From: Bacillota bacterium
GTDB taxonomy: Bacteria > Bacillota > Clostridia > Lachnospirales > Bianqueaceae
Assembly: GCA_017467985.1 (NCBI GenBank)
Contig: JAFUJY010000009.1
Span: 1-17,069 of the forward strand
Length of the DNA: 17,069 bases
Direction: 5' to 3'
Shown here: one piece after another, positions 7,501 to 14,686 of the stretch
How the letters are laid out: every line of letters starts with the position of its first letter
How positions within the stretch are numbered: the stretch's first letter is position 1
Program-made: the position numbers and the translations under genes
The notes under the pieces: model-generated
The model's input: only the letters and a program-made list of their open reading frames with translations
What the model was told of the DNA's origin: nothing
Databases searched by the model: none

Positions 7501-8732
7501 TCTGCTGTTTCCTCCGCTTCTTCGTCCTCCACTTCCGGCTCGTGGCCGTTAAACAGATCCTCCATCATTCGTTCTTCCAGAGCCTGTCGCTCCGCTTCTT
7601 CCCGCTGCAGACGCTCCCGCTTCTTCCATCGCTTTTCTTTATTCATATCCTCACGAACAATGCGCCACACTGCGGCAGTCAGCGGCACGCCCAGCAGCAT
7701 ACCGGTGATTCCCCAGATACCGCCGCCGATGGTAACCGCCGCCAGCACCCAAATACCGGGCAGGCCAAGAGAAGAACCAACCACACGAGGGTAAATCAAA
7801 TTGCCTTCCAACTGCTGCAGCACCACAAAGAAGATCAGGAAAATCAGTGCCTTCATGGGTGAAACTGTCAGAATCATAAACGCACCCACACCAGCACCAA
7901 TAAAAGCACCCGCAACGGGCACCAAAGCAGTTACCGCAACCAATGCACCAATCATGGCCGCATAGGGCATCCGCAGAATGGTCATCCCCAAAATACAAAG
8001 ACAGCCCAAAATCACAGCCTCAGTACACTGTCCCACCACATACCTGCGAAAACAGTCATTCACCACATACAGCACATATGTAATTTTCTCACACCACTTA
8101 CCGGGAAAATAATGGAGCATTACCTTTTGGGCCTGACGCTTGATATTGTCCTTGTTGGTTAACAGATATACCGAGAAAATAACACTCAGGAACACTGTCA
8201 CAATAATCGAAAATACAGAAGTAATGGTTGTCATCAAGATGCTGACCATGTCGCCCAAACTGGAGGTTACCATCTCCACAATCTGATTAATCTTAGACTC
8301 CCAGTCAATGGACTCCAGAAATACAATGATTTCCTGAGCTACAAAGTCAAACTCATCCAATTTATCAATCAAGTTGGCAATAGCGCCGGGCAGCAGCTGA
8401 ATAATCAACTGAATACACTGAATCAACTGGGGCAGCACCATCCACACTACCAACACAACAATACCAATTAACGAAATCACGGCTGCAATCAGACACACCG
8501 GCCGACGGCTTTTTTCCATCCAGGCCTTTTTGTTCTTGGGAAAATAATTGCGTTCGTACACGCTCATCAAAATATTTATTGCGTATGCAATAATACAGCC
8601 AATCAGCAGCGGCTGTGCTGCCAATATTACCGTATTAAACACTTCCACCAATTTTGTCCAATAGTGAATACATAAGTACAGCAGAAAGATCGTTCCACCA
8701 AATTTAAAACCGGTTTTCCATTCGAACTTCAC
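7497..8732 (-). CDS. AI-2E family (PerM/YdiK-like) membrane transporter
   Basis: About 411 aa. Two N-terminal hydrophobic hairpins are followed by a soluble region (about residues 90-160) and then a membrane block containing RMPYAAMIGALVAVTALVPV and PRVVGSSLGLPGIWVLAAV, the conserved PxVxGxxxGLxP-like region of the AI-2E exporter family. The last 50 residues are highly charged (Arg/Lys, then Glu-rich) and cytoplasmic. Family members have been linked to autoinducer-2 export and to Na+/H+ or small-molecule efflux, so the cargo is open. I choose GTG 8732 because GGAGGAGG sits 7 nt before it. An ATG further upstream at 8768 would place that site inside the gene. It is the first gene of a pair with the C-N hydrolase. 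Confidence 0.9.
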   Translation of the reverse strand: MKFEWKTGFKFGGTIFLLYLCIHYWTKLVEVFNTVILAAQPLLIGCIIAYAINILMSVYERNYFPKNKKAWMEKSRRPVCLIAAVISLIGIVVLVVWMVLPQLIQCIQLIIQLLPGAIANLIDKLDEFDFVAQEIIVFLESIDWESKINQIVEMVTSSLGDMVSILMTTITSVFSIIVTVFLSVIFSVYLLTNKDNIKRQAQKVMLHYFPGKWCEKITYVLYVVNDCFRRYVVGQCTEAVILGCLCILGMTILRMPYAAMIGALVAVTALVPVAGAFIGAGVGAFMILTVSPMKALIFLIFFVVLQQLEGNLIYPRVVGSSLGLPGIWVLAAVTIGGGIWGITGMLLGVPLTAAVWRIVREDMNKEKRWKKRERLQREEAERQALEERMMEDLFNGHEPEVEDEEAEETAE

Positions 8733-8772
8733 CTCGGTACCTCCTCCAAAAGCAAGTATATCCATCAATTAT

Positions 8773-8801
8773 AGTATAGTATAGCCCATCCAATTTTACA
8801 A
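8773..8801 (-). promoter_or_regulatory. Predicted promoter of the AI-2E/nitrilase operon
   Basis: On the minus strand, TTGTAA (8801-8796), a 17-bp spacer and TATACT (8778-8773). The -10 lies in a run TATACTATACTATAAT, so several overlapping -10 registers are possible. Confidence 0.55.
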
Positions 8802-8823
8802 GTGAAAAAATCATTAACTTTTC

Positions 8824-8851
8824 TTGATATTTTCCTGATTCGTGCTATAAT
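8824..8851 (+). promoter_or_regulatory. Predicted promoter of the ABM-domain gene
   Basis: TTGATA (8824-8829), a 16-bp spacer and TATAAT (8846-8851), with TGC before the -10 as an extended element. It lies back to back with the minus-strand promoter at 8773-8801. Confidence 0.8.
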
Positions 8852-8885
8852 GAGCGTAAATCATTCCCGAAAGAGAGGTCTTATT

Positions 8886-9179
8886 ATGGAACTGTTCAGT
8901 ATCTATGTAATCTATACCGCTAAAGATGGCGCAAGCCGCACCAAGTTCCTCCAGGAGCTGCACGATGCCGGCGTTGTAGCCGCTGTACGCGCCGAGGATG
9001 GCTGCATTCGCTACGACTATTATACTTCTTATCAGGATGATGTAACTATCCTTCTGGTAGAACAGTGGGAGAGCGAGCATCACCAGAAGGTACACATCAC
9101 CCAGCCCCACATCGCCACTTTGAAGCAGATTAAAGAAAAGTATATCGCAGACAGTAAACTGGGCAAGATACAACTGTAA
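8886..9179 (+). CDS. Small ABM-domain protein, putative quinol monooxygenase
   Basis: A 97-aa protein with the single ferredoxin-like fold of antibiotic-biosynthesis-monooxygenase (ABM) proteins. It starts FSIYVIYTAKDG, has EDGCIRYDYYTSYQDDV in the middle with the usual GCxxYD pattern, and then LLVEQWESEHHQKVHITQPH, in which the E-W-S..H-H segment is typical. ABM proteins are small dimers. Some oxidise quinols without a cofactor, while many have no known role. The start is ATG 8886, after AGAGAGG. A further in-frame ATG upstream (8802) would put the promoter inside the gene. It is a single-gene unit, with its own promoter and a terminator at 9188-9217. Confidence 0.85.
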   Translation: MELFSIYVIYTAKDGASRTKFLQELHDAGVVAAVRAEDGCIRYDYYTSYQDDVTILLVEQWESEHHQKVHITQPHIATLKQIKEKYIADSKLGKIQL

Positions 9180-9187
9180 AATCACGT

Positions 9188-9217
9188 GAGACCCTCACAG
9201 GGTCTCCTTTTTATTTT
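9188..9217 (+). terminator. Intrinsic terminator of the ABM-domain gene
   Basis: GAGACCC (9188-9194) and GGGTCTC (9200-9206) form a perfect 7-bp stem with loop TCACA, followed by CTTTTTATTTTT. The T tract runs over the stop codon of the convergent LysR gene at 9211, so it may serve both strands, more weakly on the minus strand. Confidence 0.9.
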
Positions 9218-10158
9218 TGAATCACTTCTTTTGCCACTCGTATAAATTCGTGCATGGTCCTGGTGCAATATCGATTCCGTTTATGGGCGATATACAACAT
9301 ACGACTGCCATGTTCCTGGCTCACATTGTACAACAGTACATTATTATTGAACTTACCATATCGAAACAACGTATCCGTAGCAAAACACGCGCCCATCCCC
9401 GAATCTGCCAATGCATAAGAGATATTCATCTGATCCACACTGAAAACTACATTGGGCACAATATCATTCTTTTCAAAAATCATCTTTGCCCGATAATACA
9501 TGTCATTCCCGTTCTTCAACAGAATAAAAGGCTCGTCTTTGAACACCTCTATCGGTACAGCGGGGATGCTGCTGATATCAACACTTCCGTTATATATATC
9601 GTCCGGATAGATGCGAAAGCTCTCCAGTTTCCGGTTAATAGGCCGATCCGCCGGCAGGCAAAGCAGAATCTTTTCGCTCACCAAAGGGTCTCCTTCATAC
9701 ATATCCATATTCTCATCGAAACTGTCGATCATAACATCCAGTTTCTCACTATCGATCTGCTCCATCAATGTTTTGGACTGAGCCTCCACCAGCGACACCT
9801 CCACCTTAGGATGCATCGCTGTAAACCGATTGATAATTCGGGGCAGCACATAGGAACAAAGGTAATTGGTGCCTCCCACCGAGATGCTGCCGGTTTCCAG
9901 TTCATAGATATCATGAATCCGATTCAGAAAATCATGTTCTGCGCTCATAATCTTCTCCGCCGCCGCGATATATTCCCGTCCGATCTCTGTCAGCCGGGCC
10001 GCGCCTCCACCTCTGTCAAATAAGGGCGCACCCACTTCTTTCTCGATATTCTTAATTGCTGCACTCAACGACGGTTGGGAAATAAACAGACTTTCTGCGG
10101 CTCTGGTAAAATTACCCTCCTGATATACCGCATAAACGTATTTATACTTACTAAACAT
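9211..10158 (-). CDS. LysR family transcriptional regulator
   Basis: About 315 aa. The first 60 residues form the winged helix-turn-helix of LysR proteins (YAVYQEGNFTRAAESLFI, SQPSLSAAIKNIEKEVGAPL, FDRGGGAARLTEIG). The rest is a periplasmic-binding-protein-like effector domain (GSISVGGTNYLCSYVLPRII, LDVMIDSFDENMD, LLCLPADRP). It should bind DNA as a tetramer and respond to a small ligand that cannot be guessed. I choose ATG 10158 because GGGAGG lies 4 nt before it. The longer start at 10170 has no site and would include it. The gene diverges from yitT, and a palindrome at 10186-10205 lies between them, so it may control itself and yitT. Confidence 0.93.
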   Translation of the reverse strand: MFSKYKYVYAVYQEGNFTRAAESLFISQPSLSAAIKNIEKEVGAPLFDRGGGAARLTEIGREYIAAAEKIMSAEHDFLNRIHDIYELETGSISVGGTNYLCSYVLPRIINRFTAMHPKVEVSLVEAQSKTLMEQIDSEKLDVMIDSFDENMDMYEGDPLVSEKILLCLPADRPINRKLESFRIYPDDIYNGSVDISSIPAVPIEVFKDEPFILLKNGNDMYYRAKMIFEKNDIVPNVVFSVDQMNISYALADSGMGACFATDTLFRYGKFNNNVLLYNVSQEHGSRMLYIAHKRNRYCTRTMHEFIRVAKEVIQK

Positions 10159-10185
10159 AGGTCCTCCCATAGTTTTTATCTATTG

Positions 10186-10205
10186 ATACTATAAGATAAA
10201 AGTAT
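10186..10205. promoter_or_regulatory. Candidate LysR-type operator
   Basis: ATACT (10186-10190) and AGTAT (10201-10205) form a dyad with a 10-bp spacer, similar in size to LysR boxes (T-N11-A type). It lies between the divergent LysR and yitT genes and abuts the -35 box of the yitT promoter. Confidence 0.45.
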
Positions 10206-10234
10206 TTGACTATATTGTAACCCAGTTCTATAAT
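10206..10234 (+). promoter_or_regulatory. Predicted sigma-A promoter of yitT
   Basis: TTGACT (10206-10211), a 17-bp spacer and TATAAT (10229-10234), both near consensus, about 32 bp before the yitT start codon. Confidence 0.85.
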
Positions 10235-10265
10235 GGAGTCAATTCTTTTTTGGAGGATTTCAGTC

Positions 10266-11111
10266 ATGAAAGGTTTCAATTTCTTTTTCCATTGTCTTGG
10301 AATTTTGCTGCTTGCTGTACTGGCTGCAGTAAATTGTGTTATCTTTATCTTTCCGAACAGCTTTGCCCCGGTGGGCATTAACGGTATTTGTACCATGATA
10401 CAGGATATGACCCAAATCTCCATGGGTTATCTGAGTCTGGTCGTAAATATTCCCCTTATGATCGCAGCATTTTCCTTACTAAAGCGTCCACTGTTCATCA
10501 AAACCACCGTCTATATTTTTTCCTTTTCCATAGCCACTGTCTGTCTGCAGCACCTAGACTTATCCGCCATTACATACCACACAGACAACAGCACCAGCAT
10601 TGTGCTGGCGCCCATTGCCTCCGGTGCAATCCACGGCATCGTTTATGCGGGAACCCTCAAATTGGGCGGGACCACCGGCGGAACCGATATTATCGCCTCC
10701 ATCTGCCGGCATTTTAAGCCCTATCTCAATCTGATGAATATCATTTTTGTCATTAATATTCTTATCGCTCTCAGCTCATATTTTGTCTATGGCTTTCAAG
10801 TGGAACCTGTCATCTGCAGCATTATCTACGCTTTTATCACCAGCTCCATCAGTAATCATCTGCAAGCTCAGGAACATAAAAAGATTAAATTTGAAATTAT
10901 CGCTCCGGATGCGGATTTGCTTTGCACTCAAATTGCGCAGCAGCTGCACCGTACCGCCACGGTAATCGATGCCCAGGGAGCTTACTCCGGCGCCGATAAA
11001 AAAATGATTGTCTGTGTAATTGAACGACAAAAAGCATGTGAATTGGAGGACCTGATAGCCCAAGTTCCGGGAGCAGTTTTCTTTAAAAGTCTGGTGAATG
11101 ATTTCTCTTGA
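10266..11111 (+). CDS. YitT family membrane protein with DUF2179 domain
   Basis: About 281 aa. Roughly five to six membrane segments occupy the first 200 residues, with the family's glycine-rich motifs NSFAPVGINGICTM and KLGGTTGGTDIIASI. The last 75 residues are a soluble DUF2179 domain (FEIIAPDADLLCTQIAQQL, then GAYSGADKKMIVCVIERQ). YitT proteins are common in Bacillota and their biochemical role is unknown. Start ATG 10266 follows TTGGAGGA by 7 nt. A longer reading from 10233 would start inside the -10 box and is rejected. It has a strong promoter. No terminator follows: the promoter of the GH127 operon overlaps its stop codon, so some read-through is likely. Confidence 0.93.
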   Translation: MKGFNFFFHCLGILLLAVLAAVNCVIFIFPNSFAPVGINGICTMIQDMTQISMGYLSLVVNIPLMIAAFSLLKRPLFIKTTVYIFSFSIATVCLQHLDLSAITYHTDNSTSIVLAPIASGAIHGIVYAGTLKLGGTTGGTDIIASICRHFKPYLNLMNIIFVINILIALSSYFVYGFQVEPVICSIIYAFITSSISNHLQAQEHKKIKFEIIAPDADLLCTQIAQQLHRTATVIDAQGAYSGADKKMIVCVIERQKACELEDLIAQVPGAVFFKSLVNDFS

Positions 11112-11136
11112 TTCTCTCTGGGGTTTGTAGTATAAT
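11108..11136 (+). promoter_or_regulatory. Predicted promoter of the GH127 operon
   Basis: TTGATT (11108-11113), a 17-bp spacer and TATAAT (11131-11136). The -35 box contains the TGA stop codon of yitT. The start codon of GH127 lies 30 bp beyond the -10. Confidence 0.8.
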
Positions 11137-11165
11137 ACGGCTAATAATCTGCTTGGAGGTATACC

Positions 11166-12866
11166 ATGGAATACTATTCTAACCCCTCTCACGTAATCAT
11201 TCCCAACAAAGTCAATCCGCTCATCGGCGGTGTAACCCTGACCGAAGGCCGTCTGGCAGAAGTTTGGGACAATAATGTAAGGTTTTTAAAGCGTTTTGAT
11301 ACAGACCGTATGCTGTATTGGTTTCGAGTATATGCAGGAGTGGATGCCCCCGGTGCCCCCTACGGCTATGACGGCGGTCATTTTGAAAACAATCTGTATG
11401 GACAGACCGCCGGCGAATTCCTGATGGGTGCCGGCACTCTGCTGCTGTGGCAGGAGGACGCCGAACTACGCCAGAAAATGAACGATGTGGTGGACGGTAT
11501 CGCCGCCTGCGCTGATCCGGACGGTTACCTGGTTCCCATTGCCCGGGACAAGTTTAATACCAAAGAATACCCCAACTATGTCCGTGCTTGGCTGACCTTT
11601 GGCCTGCTGGCTGCAGGGGCCGCCGGCAATGAAACCGCATACAAGCTGATTCGTGCCATGGGCGACTGGTTCAATGAATGCGACTGTCTGCCCTATGTGA
11701 AGGATTTAAATCTGGGCTTCCAGGGGATCCTGGCTAACACCGAGCTATATTTGTCCCCCGTGGGTGTGGAAAAAGATCTGGAAGTGGCTCAGAAGTTTTA
11801 TCGAGAGGACTGGTGGCTGCAGCAGCTGGTCAATCACGAGCAGCGGGCCATCTATCAGCATCCCGGCAACCATCCCCACAGCACACTGCTGACCACACTG
11901 GAAGGGATTCTTGACATGTACCGCACCACCGGTGAGGAGTTTTTGCTCCAGGCTGTTCAGTCTGCCCTGGAAATGTATGAAGATAAATGGCAGCATGTGG
12001 GCGGCGGTATTGTGATGTGTGAAGGCGACAACCACTATCCGGGATGTAACTTCCTATCCATGAACCACAGCTACAATGAGCTGTGCAGCACCACCTTCTG
12101 GATTTTGCTGCATCAGCGTCTGCATTTACTGGACCCTGATAACGCCCATCACACCGATCAGATCGAGCAGTCTGTTTATAATATGCTGGCAGCCGCCCAG
12201 GTGGAGGATCGCGGCCTGCATTATCTAGCCTTCCTGGAAGGCTGCAAGGATACCCGCTGGGTGGACATGGCCACCTGCTGTGCTTCCACCGGTACCCGAC
12301 TCATCTCCATGCTGCCCCAGCTACTCTATACTTATTCTGAAAAGGATATTTATGTGGATCTGTATGCTTCTTCCAAGGCCAATGTGGCCGGGACGGAGCT
12401 GATCATGACCACCGATATGCCCTACAATGGCAATGTAACGCTGGAAGTGGCCTCTGCCCAAGCTCCTGTTTGTCTGCATCTGCGCATTCCTTCCTGGTGC
12501 TCCGGCCCCGTTACCGTTTGTGGCGTCACCGCCCAGCCCGGCACTTATCTGGTGTTGGATAACATTACCGCCGGAACCGTTCTGGAATTCACGCTGCCCT
12601 TTGGCTGGCGCACCACCCGTTATACCGGAGAAGAAGCCATTTATGGCAAGGAACGCTACGCTGTAGAATACGGTCCCCTGCTGCTGGCCGCCATTGGCCG
12701 GGGTGGTGTGACCGTACAGATGGATCCTGACCATCCGGAAGAATGGCTAATCCCCATCAGTAAAAATCGCTTCCGCCTGAAGGGCAATAATCATCAGGAA
12801 TACCGAGTATATATGGACATCACTGACGAACCGCTGACCGTTTACCCTGTGGTCCAGGAGGTATAA
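11166..12866 (+). CDS. Beta-L-arabinofuranosidase, GH127 family
   Basis: A 566-aa protein of the GH127 (former DUF1680) type. An (alpha/alpha)6 barrel fills about residues 20-400 and a beta-rich C-terminal part the rest. The zinc-thiolate active site is visible: Glu305 and Cys307 (in YNELCSTTF) and Cys371-Cys372 (in MATCCASTGTR). These match the Glu-x-Cys and Cys-Cys zinc ligands known from the Bifidobacterium enzyme HypBA1, in which the first of the paired cysteines is the nucleophile. It should release L-arabinofuranose from beta-linked ends of plant glycans or hydroxyproline-linked sugars. No signal peptide is seen, so the substrate must be imported. GGAGG (11155-11159) precedes the ATG by 6 nt. 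It is the first gene of an operon with an MFS carrier and a kinase-like protein. Close sequence relatives include other GH families in the same clan, so specificity is moderately certain. Confidence 0.9.
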   Translation: MEYYSNPSHVIIPNKVNPLIGGVTLTEGRLAEVWDNNVRFLKRFDTDRMLYWFRVYAGVDAPGAPYGYDGGHFENNLYGQTAGEFLMGAGTLLLWQEDAELRQKMNDVVDGIAACADPDGYLVPIARDKFNTKEYPNYVRAWLTFGLLAAGAAGNETAYKLIRAMGDWFNECDCLPYVKDLNLGFQGILANTELYLSPVGVEKDLEVAQKFYREDWWLQQLVNHEQRAIYQHPGNHPHSTLLTTLEGILDMYRTTGEEFLLQAVQSALEMYEDKWQHVGGGIVMCEGDNHYPGCNFLSMNHSYNELCSTTFWILLHQRLHLLDPDNAHHTDQIEQSVYNMLAAAQVEDRGLHYLAFLEGCKDTRWVDMATCCASTGTRLISMLPQLLYTYSEKDIYVDLYASSKANVAGTELIMTTDMPYNGNVTLEVASAQAPVCLHLRIPSWCSGPVTVCGVTAQPGTYLVLDNITAGTVLEFTLPFGWRTTRYTGEEAIYGKERYAVEYGPLLLAAIGRGGVTVQMDPDHPEEWLIPISKNRFRLKGNNHQEYRVYMDITDEPLTVYPVVQEV

Positions 12867-12871
12867 TCATC

Positions 12872-14128
12872 ATGCAGGAAAAAGCTGTAAAGCGCACACT
12901 GAACCTTTACATCTATATGTGCGCTTTCGAATATTTTATTTCTTTAATCGTCACAGGAACCTTTCTGGCCACGCTGACCTCTTACCTGGGGATTTCGGAC
13001 AGCCTGACCGGTATCATTTCTTCTTTTGTTTCTCTGGGATGCCTGTTCCAGCTGCTGTCCATGTTCCTGAACCGCCGTCATACCAAAAGTCTGGTTCTGG
13101 TGGGCAACATTGTAAATCAGCTGATTTTCATGCTGCTGTATCTGGTACCTTTCTTTGATGCCGGTCAGCAAATCAATTCTGCCATCTTCATTGTGGTCAT
13201 GCTGGTGGCCTATATTCTCTCCAATGTGATCTCCCCCATCAAGTCCAACTGGTTCTTTTCCCTGATGGATCCCCGCCAGCGGGGCGTCTACACCTCCAAG
13301 GTGCAGATTGTCTCCTTAATTACGGGAATGCTTTTCACCTTTGGTATGGGTACCCTGATCGACCACTTCCGGGAAAGCGGACAGATCGAGACGGCGTTCA
13401 TTCTGTGTGCAATCACCATTTTTGTCTGCACAGTGGCCCACGCAGTAACGGTCATTTTCTCCGTATCCCCCGCACCGGAAAGCACTGTCAGCTCCCGTCG
13501 GGACATTTTCCGTGTATTAAAAAGTAAAAATGCCCTGAAAATCACCGGACTTTTCTGCCTGTGGTGCACCGCCACTTATTCCGCCACACCATTCTACGGC
13601 ACTTACCAGATCAAAGAGCTGGGCTTTTCTCTGCAGTTTGTATCCATTCTGGGTATCATTCACAGCCTGAGCCGGGCCTGTGTGGCAACTTCCTGGGGTA
13701 AATTCGCCGACAAAAAGGGCTTTGCCGTTATGCTGCGCATTTGCCAGTGCATCGCGGCCCTTTGCTTCCTGGTCAATGTCTTTACCACACCGGAAAACGG
13801 TGCTATTATGTACACAATCCATTACGTGATCTATGCCATCGCTCTGGGCGGCATTGGCCTGTCCCAGAACAATCTGATTTTTGAGATGGTGGAACCCGAC
13901 CTGCGCGCCAACGCCATGGCCCTGAACTCCGCGATTTCCGGTTTGGTGGGCTTTCTGGTGACACTGATTGTCAGCCCGTTGGTGGATTATATTCAGCAAA
14001 ATGGCAACCAGTTGTTTGGTTTGAATGTTTATGCCCAGCAGGTGGTTTCGTTGATTGCTTGTATCTTTACGGTGCTGTGTATTTTGTACATCACCTTCGT
14101 GATTCGGCCAAAGAAGAGGACGGTTTGA
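12872..14128 (+). CDS. MFS transporter, probably sugar or glycoside importer
   Basis: A 418-aa protein with about twelve hydrophobic segments and a short cationic N-terminus (MQEKAVKRTLN). It has weak MFS signatures (a basic loop FLNRRHTKS after the second segment, WGKFADKKGFAVMLR in the second half). It does not carry the GPH loop of the carrier at 1655-2989, so the two belong to different MFS branches. The ribosome site AGGAGG (12856-12861) overlaps the end of the GH127 gene, only 5 bp upstream, and the stop overlaps the next ATG by 1 nt. This tight packing suggests it carries the GH127 substrate, a beta-L-arabinofuranoside (inference). Confidence 0.9.
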   Translation: MQEKAVKRTLNLYIYMCAFEYFISLIVTGTFLATLTSYLGISDSLTGIISSFVSLGCLFQLLSMFLNRRHTKSLVLVGNIVNQLIFMLLYLVPFFDAGQQINSAIFIVVMLVAYILSNVISPIKSNWFFSLMDPRQRGVYTSKVQIVSLITGMLFTFGMGTLIDHFRESGQIETAFILCAITIFVCTVAHAVTVIFSVSPAPESTVSSRRDIFRVLKSKNALKITGLFCLWCTATYSATPFYGTYQIKELGFSLQFVSILGIIHSLSRACVATSWGKFADKKGFAVMLRICQCIAALCFLVNVFTTPENGAIMYTIHYVIYAIALGGIGLSQNNLIFEMVEPDLRANAMALNSAISGLVGFLVTLIVSPLVDYIQQNGNQLFGLNVYAQQVVSLIACIFTVLCILYITFVIRPKKRTV

Positions 14129-14637
14129 TGAAAACTTTCCTTTTTATATGTGGTCCTAATGGTATTGGCAAGACAACAGTATGTTTCAATCTGCTGCAGC
14201 GGCTCAACAGGTCCGCTTTTGTGGATTCGGACGCCTGCCGAGCCATGAACCCGTTTGTGCTGGATGATATCACCATTCCCTGCATCGCAAAAAACATGAG
14301 CGATATGATCAATAATTATTTGGCCTGCCCCGCCGTAGAAACGGTGCTTTTCTCCTATGGATTCCACGGACGGCGCCGGGAAGTTTTTGATCTGATGCTG
14401 GAACAAATTCATGGTGAATACCGCTTTTGCCCCATTCTTCTGATCTGCGATGAAGACGAAAATATCCGCCGGATGCACTTGGATGGTCGGGATGAAGATC
14501 GGATCCGTCGAGCGGTACAATATTCCCGAGCGGCATTTAATGATGTGGAGTATCCCCAGTTGGATGTGACACATCTGAGCGTGGAAGAAACAGCAGATAT
14601 AATTATAGAGATGCTGGACTTATTTCGTAATAATTGA
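14128..14637 (+). CDS. P-loop NTPase, kinase-like (AAA/zeta-toxin-like size)
   Basis: A 169-aa protein. Walker A GPNGIGKTT occupies residues 9-17. FVDSDACRAMNP follows the usual second strand of nucleotide- or sugar-kinase folds, and RMHLDGRDEDRIRRAVQYSRA supplies arginines that could form a lid. The fold fits small P-loop kinases, but the acceptor is not readable. The ATG overlaps the stop of the MFS gene (TGATG) and GAGG lies 7 nt before, so translation is coupled. Its place at the end of a glycosidase-carrier operon suggests phosphorylation of a released sugar or nucleotide, but this is inference. A longer reading from 14059 lies in the MFS gene and is rejected. Confidence 0.85.
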   Translation: MKTFLFICGPNGIGKTTVCFNLLQRLNRSAFVDSDACRAMNPFVLDDITIPCIAKNMSDMINNYLACPAVETVLFSYGFHGRRREVFDLMLEQIHGEYRFCPILLICDEDENIRRMHLDGRDEDRIRRAVQYSRAAFNDVEYPQLDVTHLSVEETADIIIEMLDLFRNN

Positions 14638-14648
14638 ATCAGCTTCAT

Positions 14649-14682
14649 AAAAAACTGTGAAAAAATTTTTTCACAGTTTTTT
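14649..14682 (+). terminator. Palindromic terminator of the GH127 operon
   Basis: A perfect 34-bp palindrome centred at 14665/14666, with arms AAAACTGTG and CACAGTTTT around a central A6T6. The T run at the right end makes it an intrinsic terminator for the plus strand. The A run on the left makes it work for the minus strand as well. It sits 11 bp after the kinase-like gene. Confidence 0.92.
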
Positions 14683-14686
14683 GTTA

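Noticed and set aside
9217..10023. Plus-strand open frame of 268 codons
   Set aside because: It is antisense to the LysR gene and has no ribosome site; the T tract of the terminator at 9188-9217 runs up to its start.
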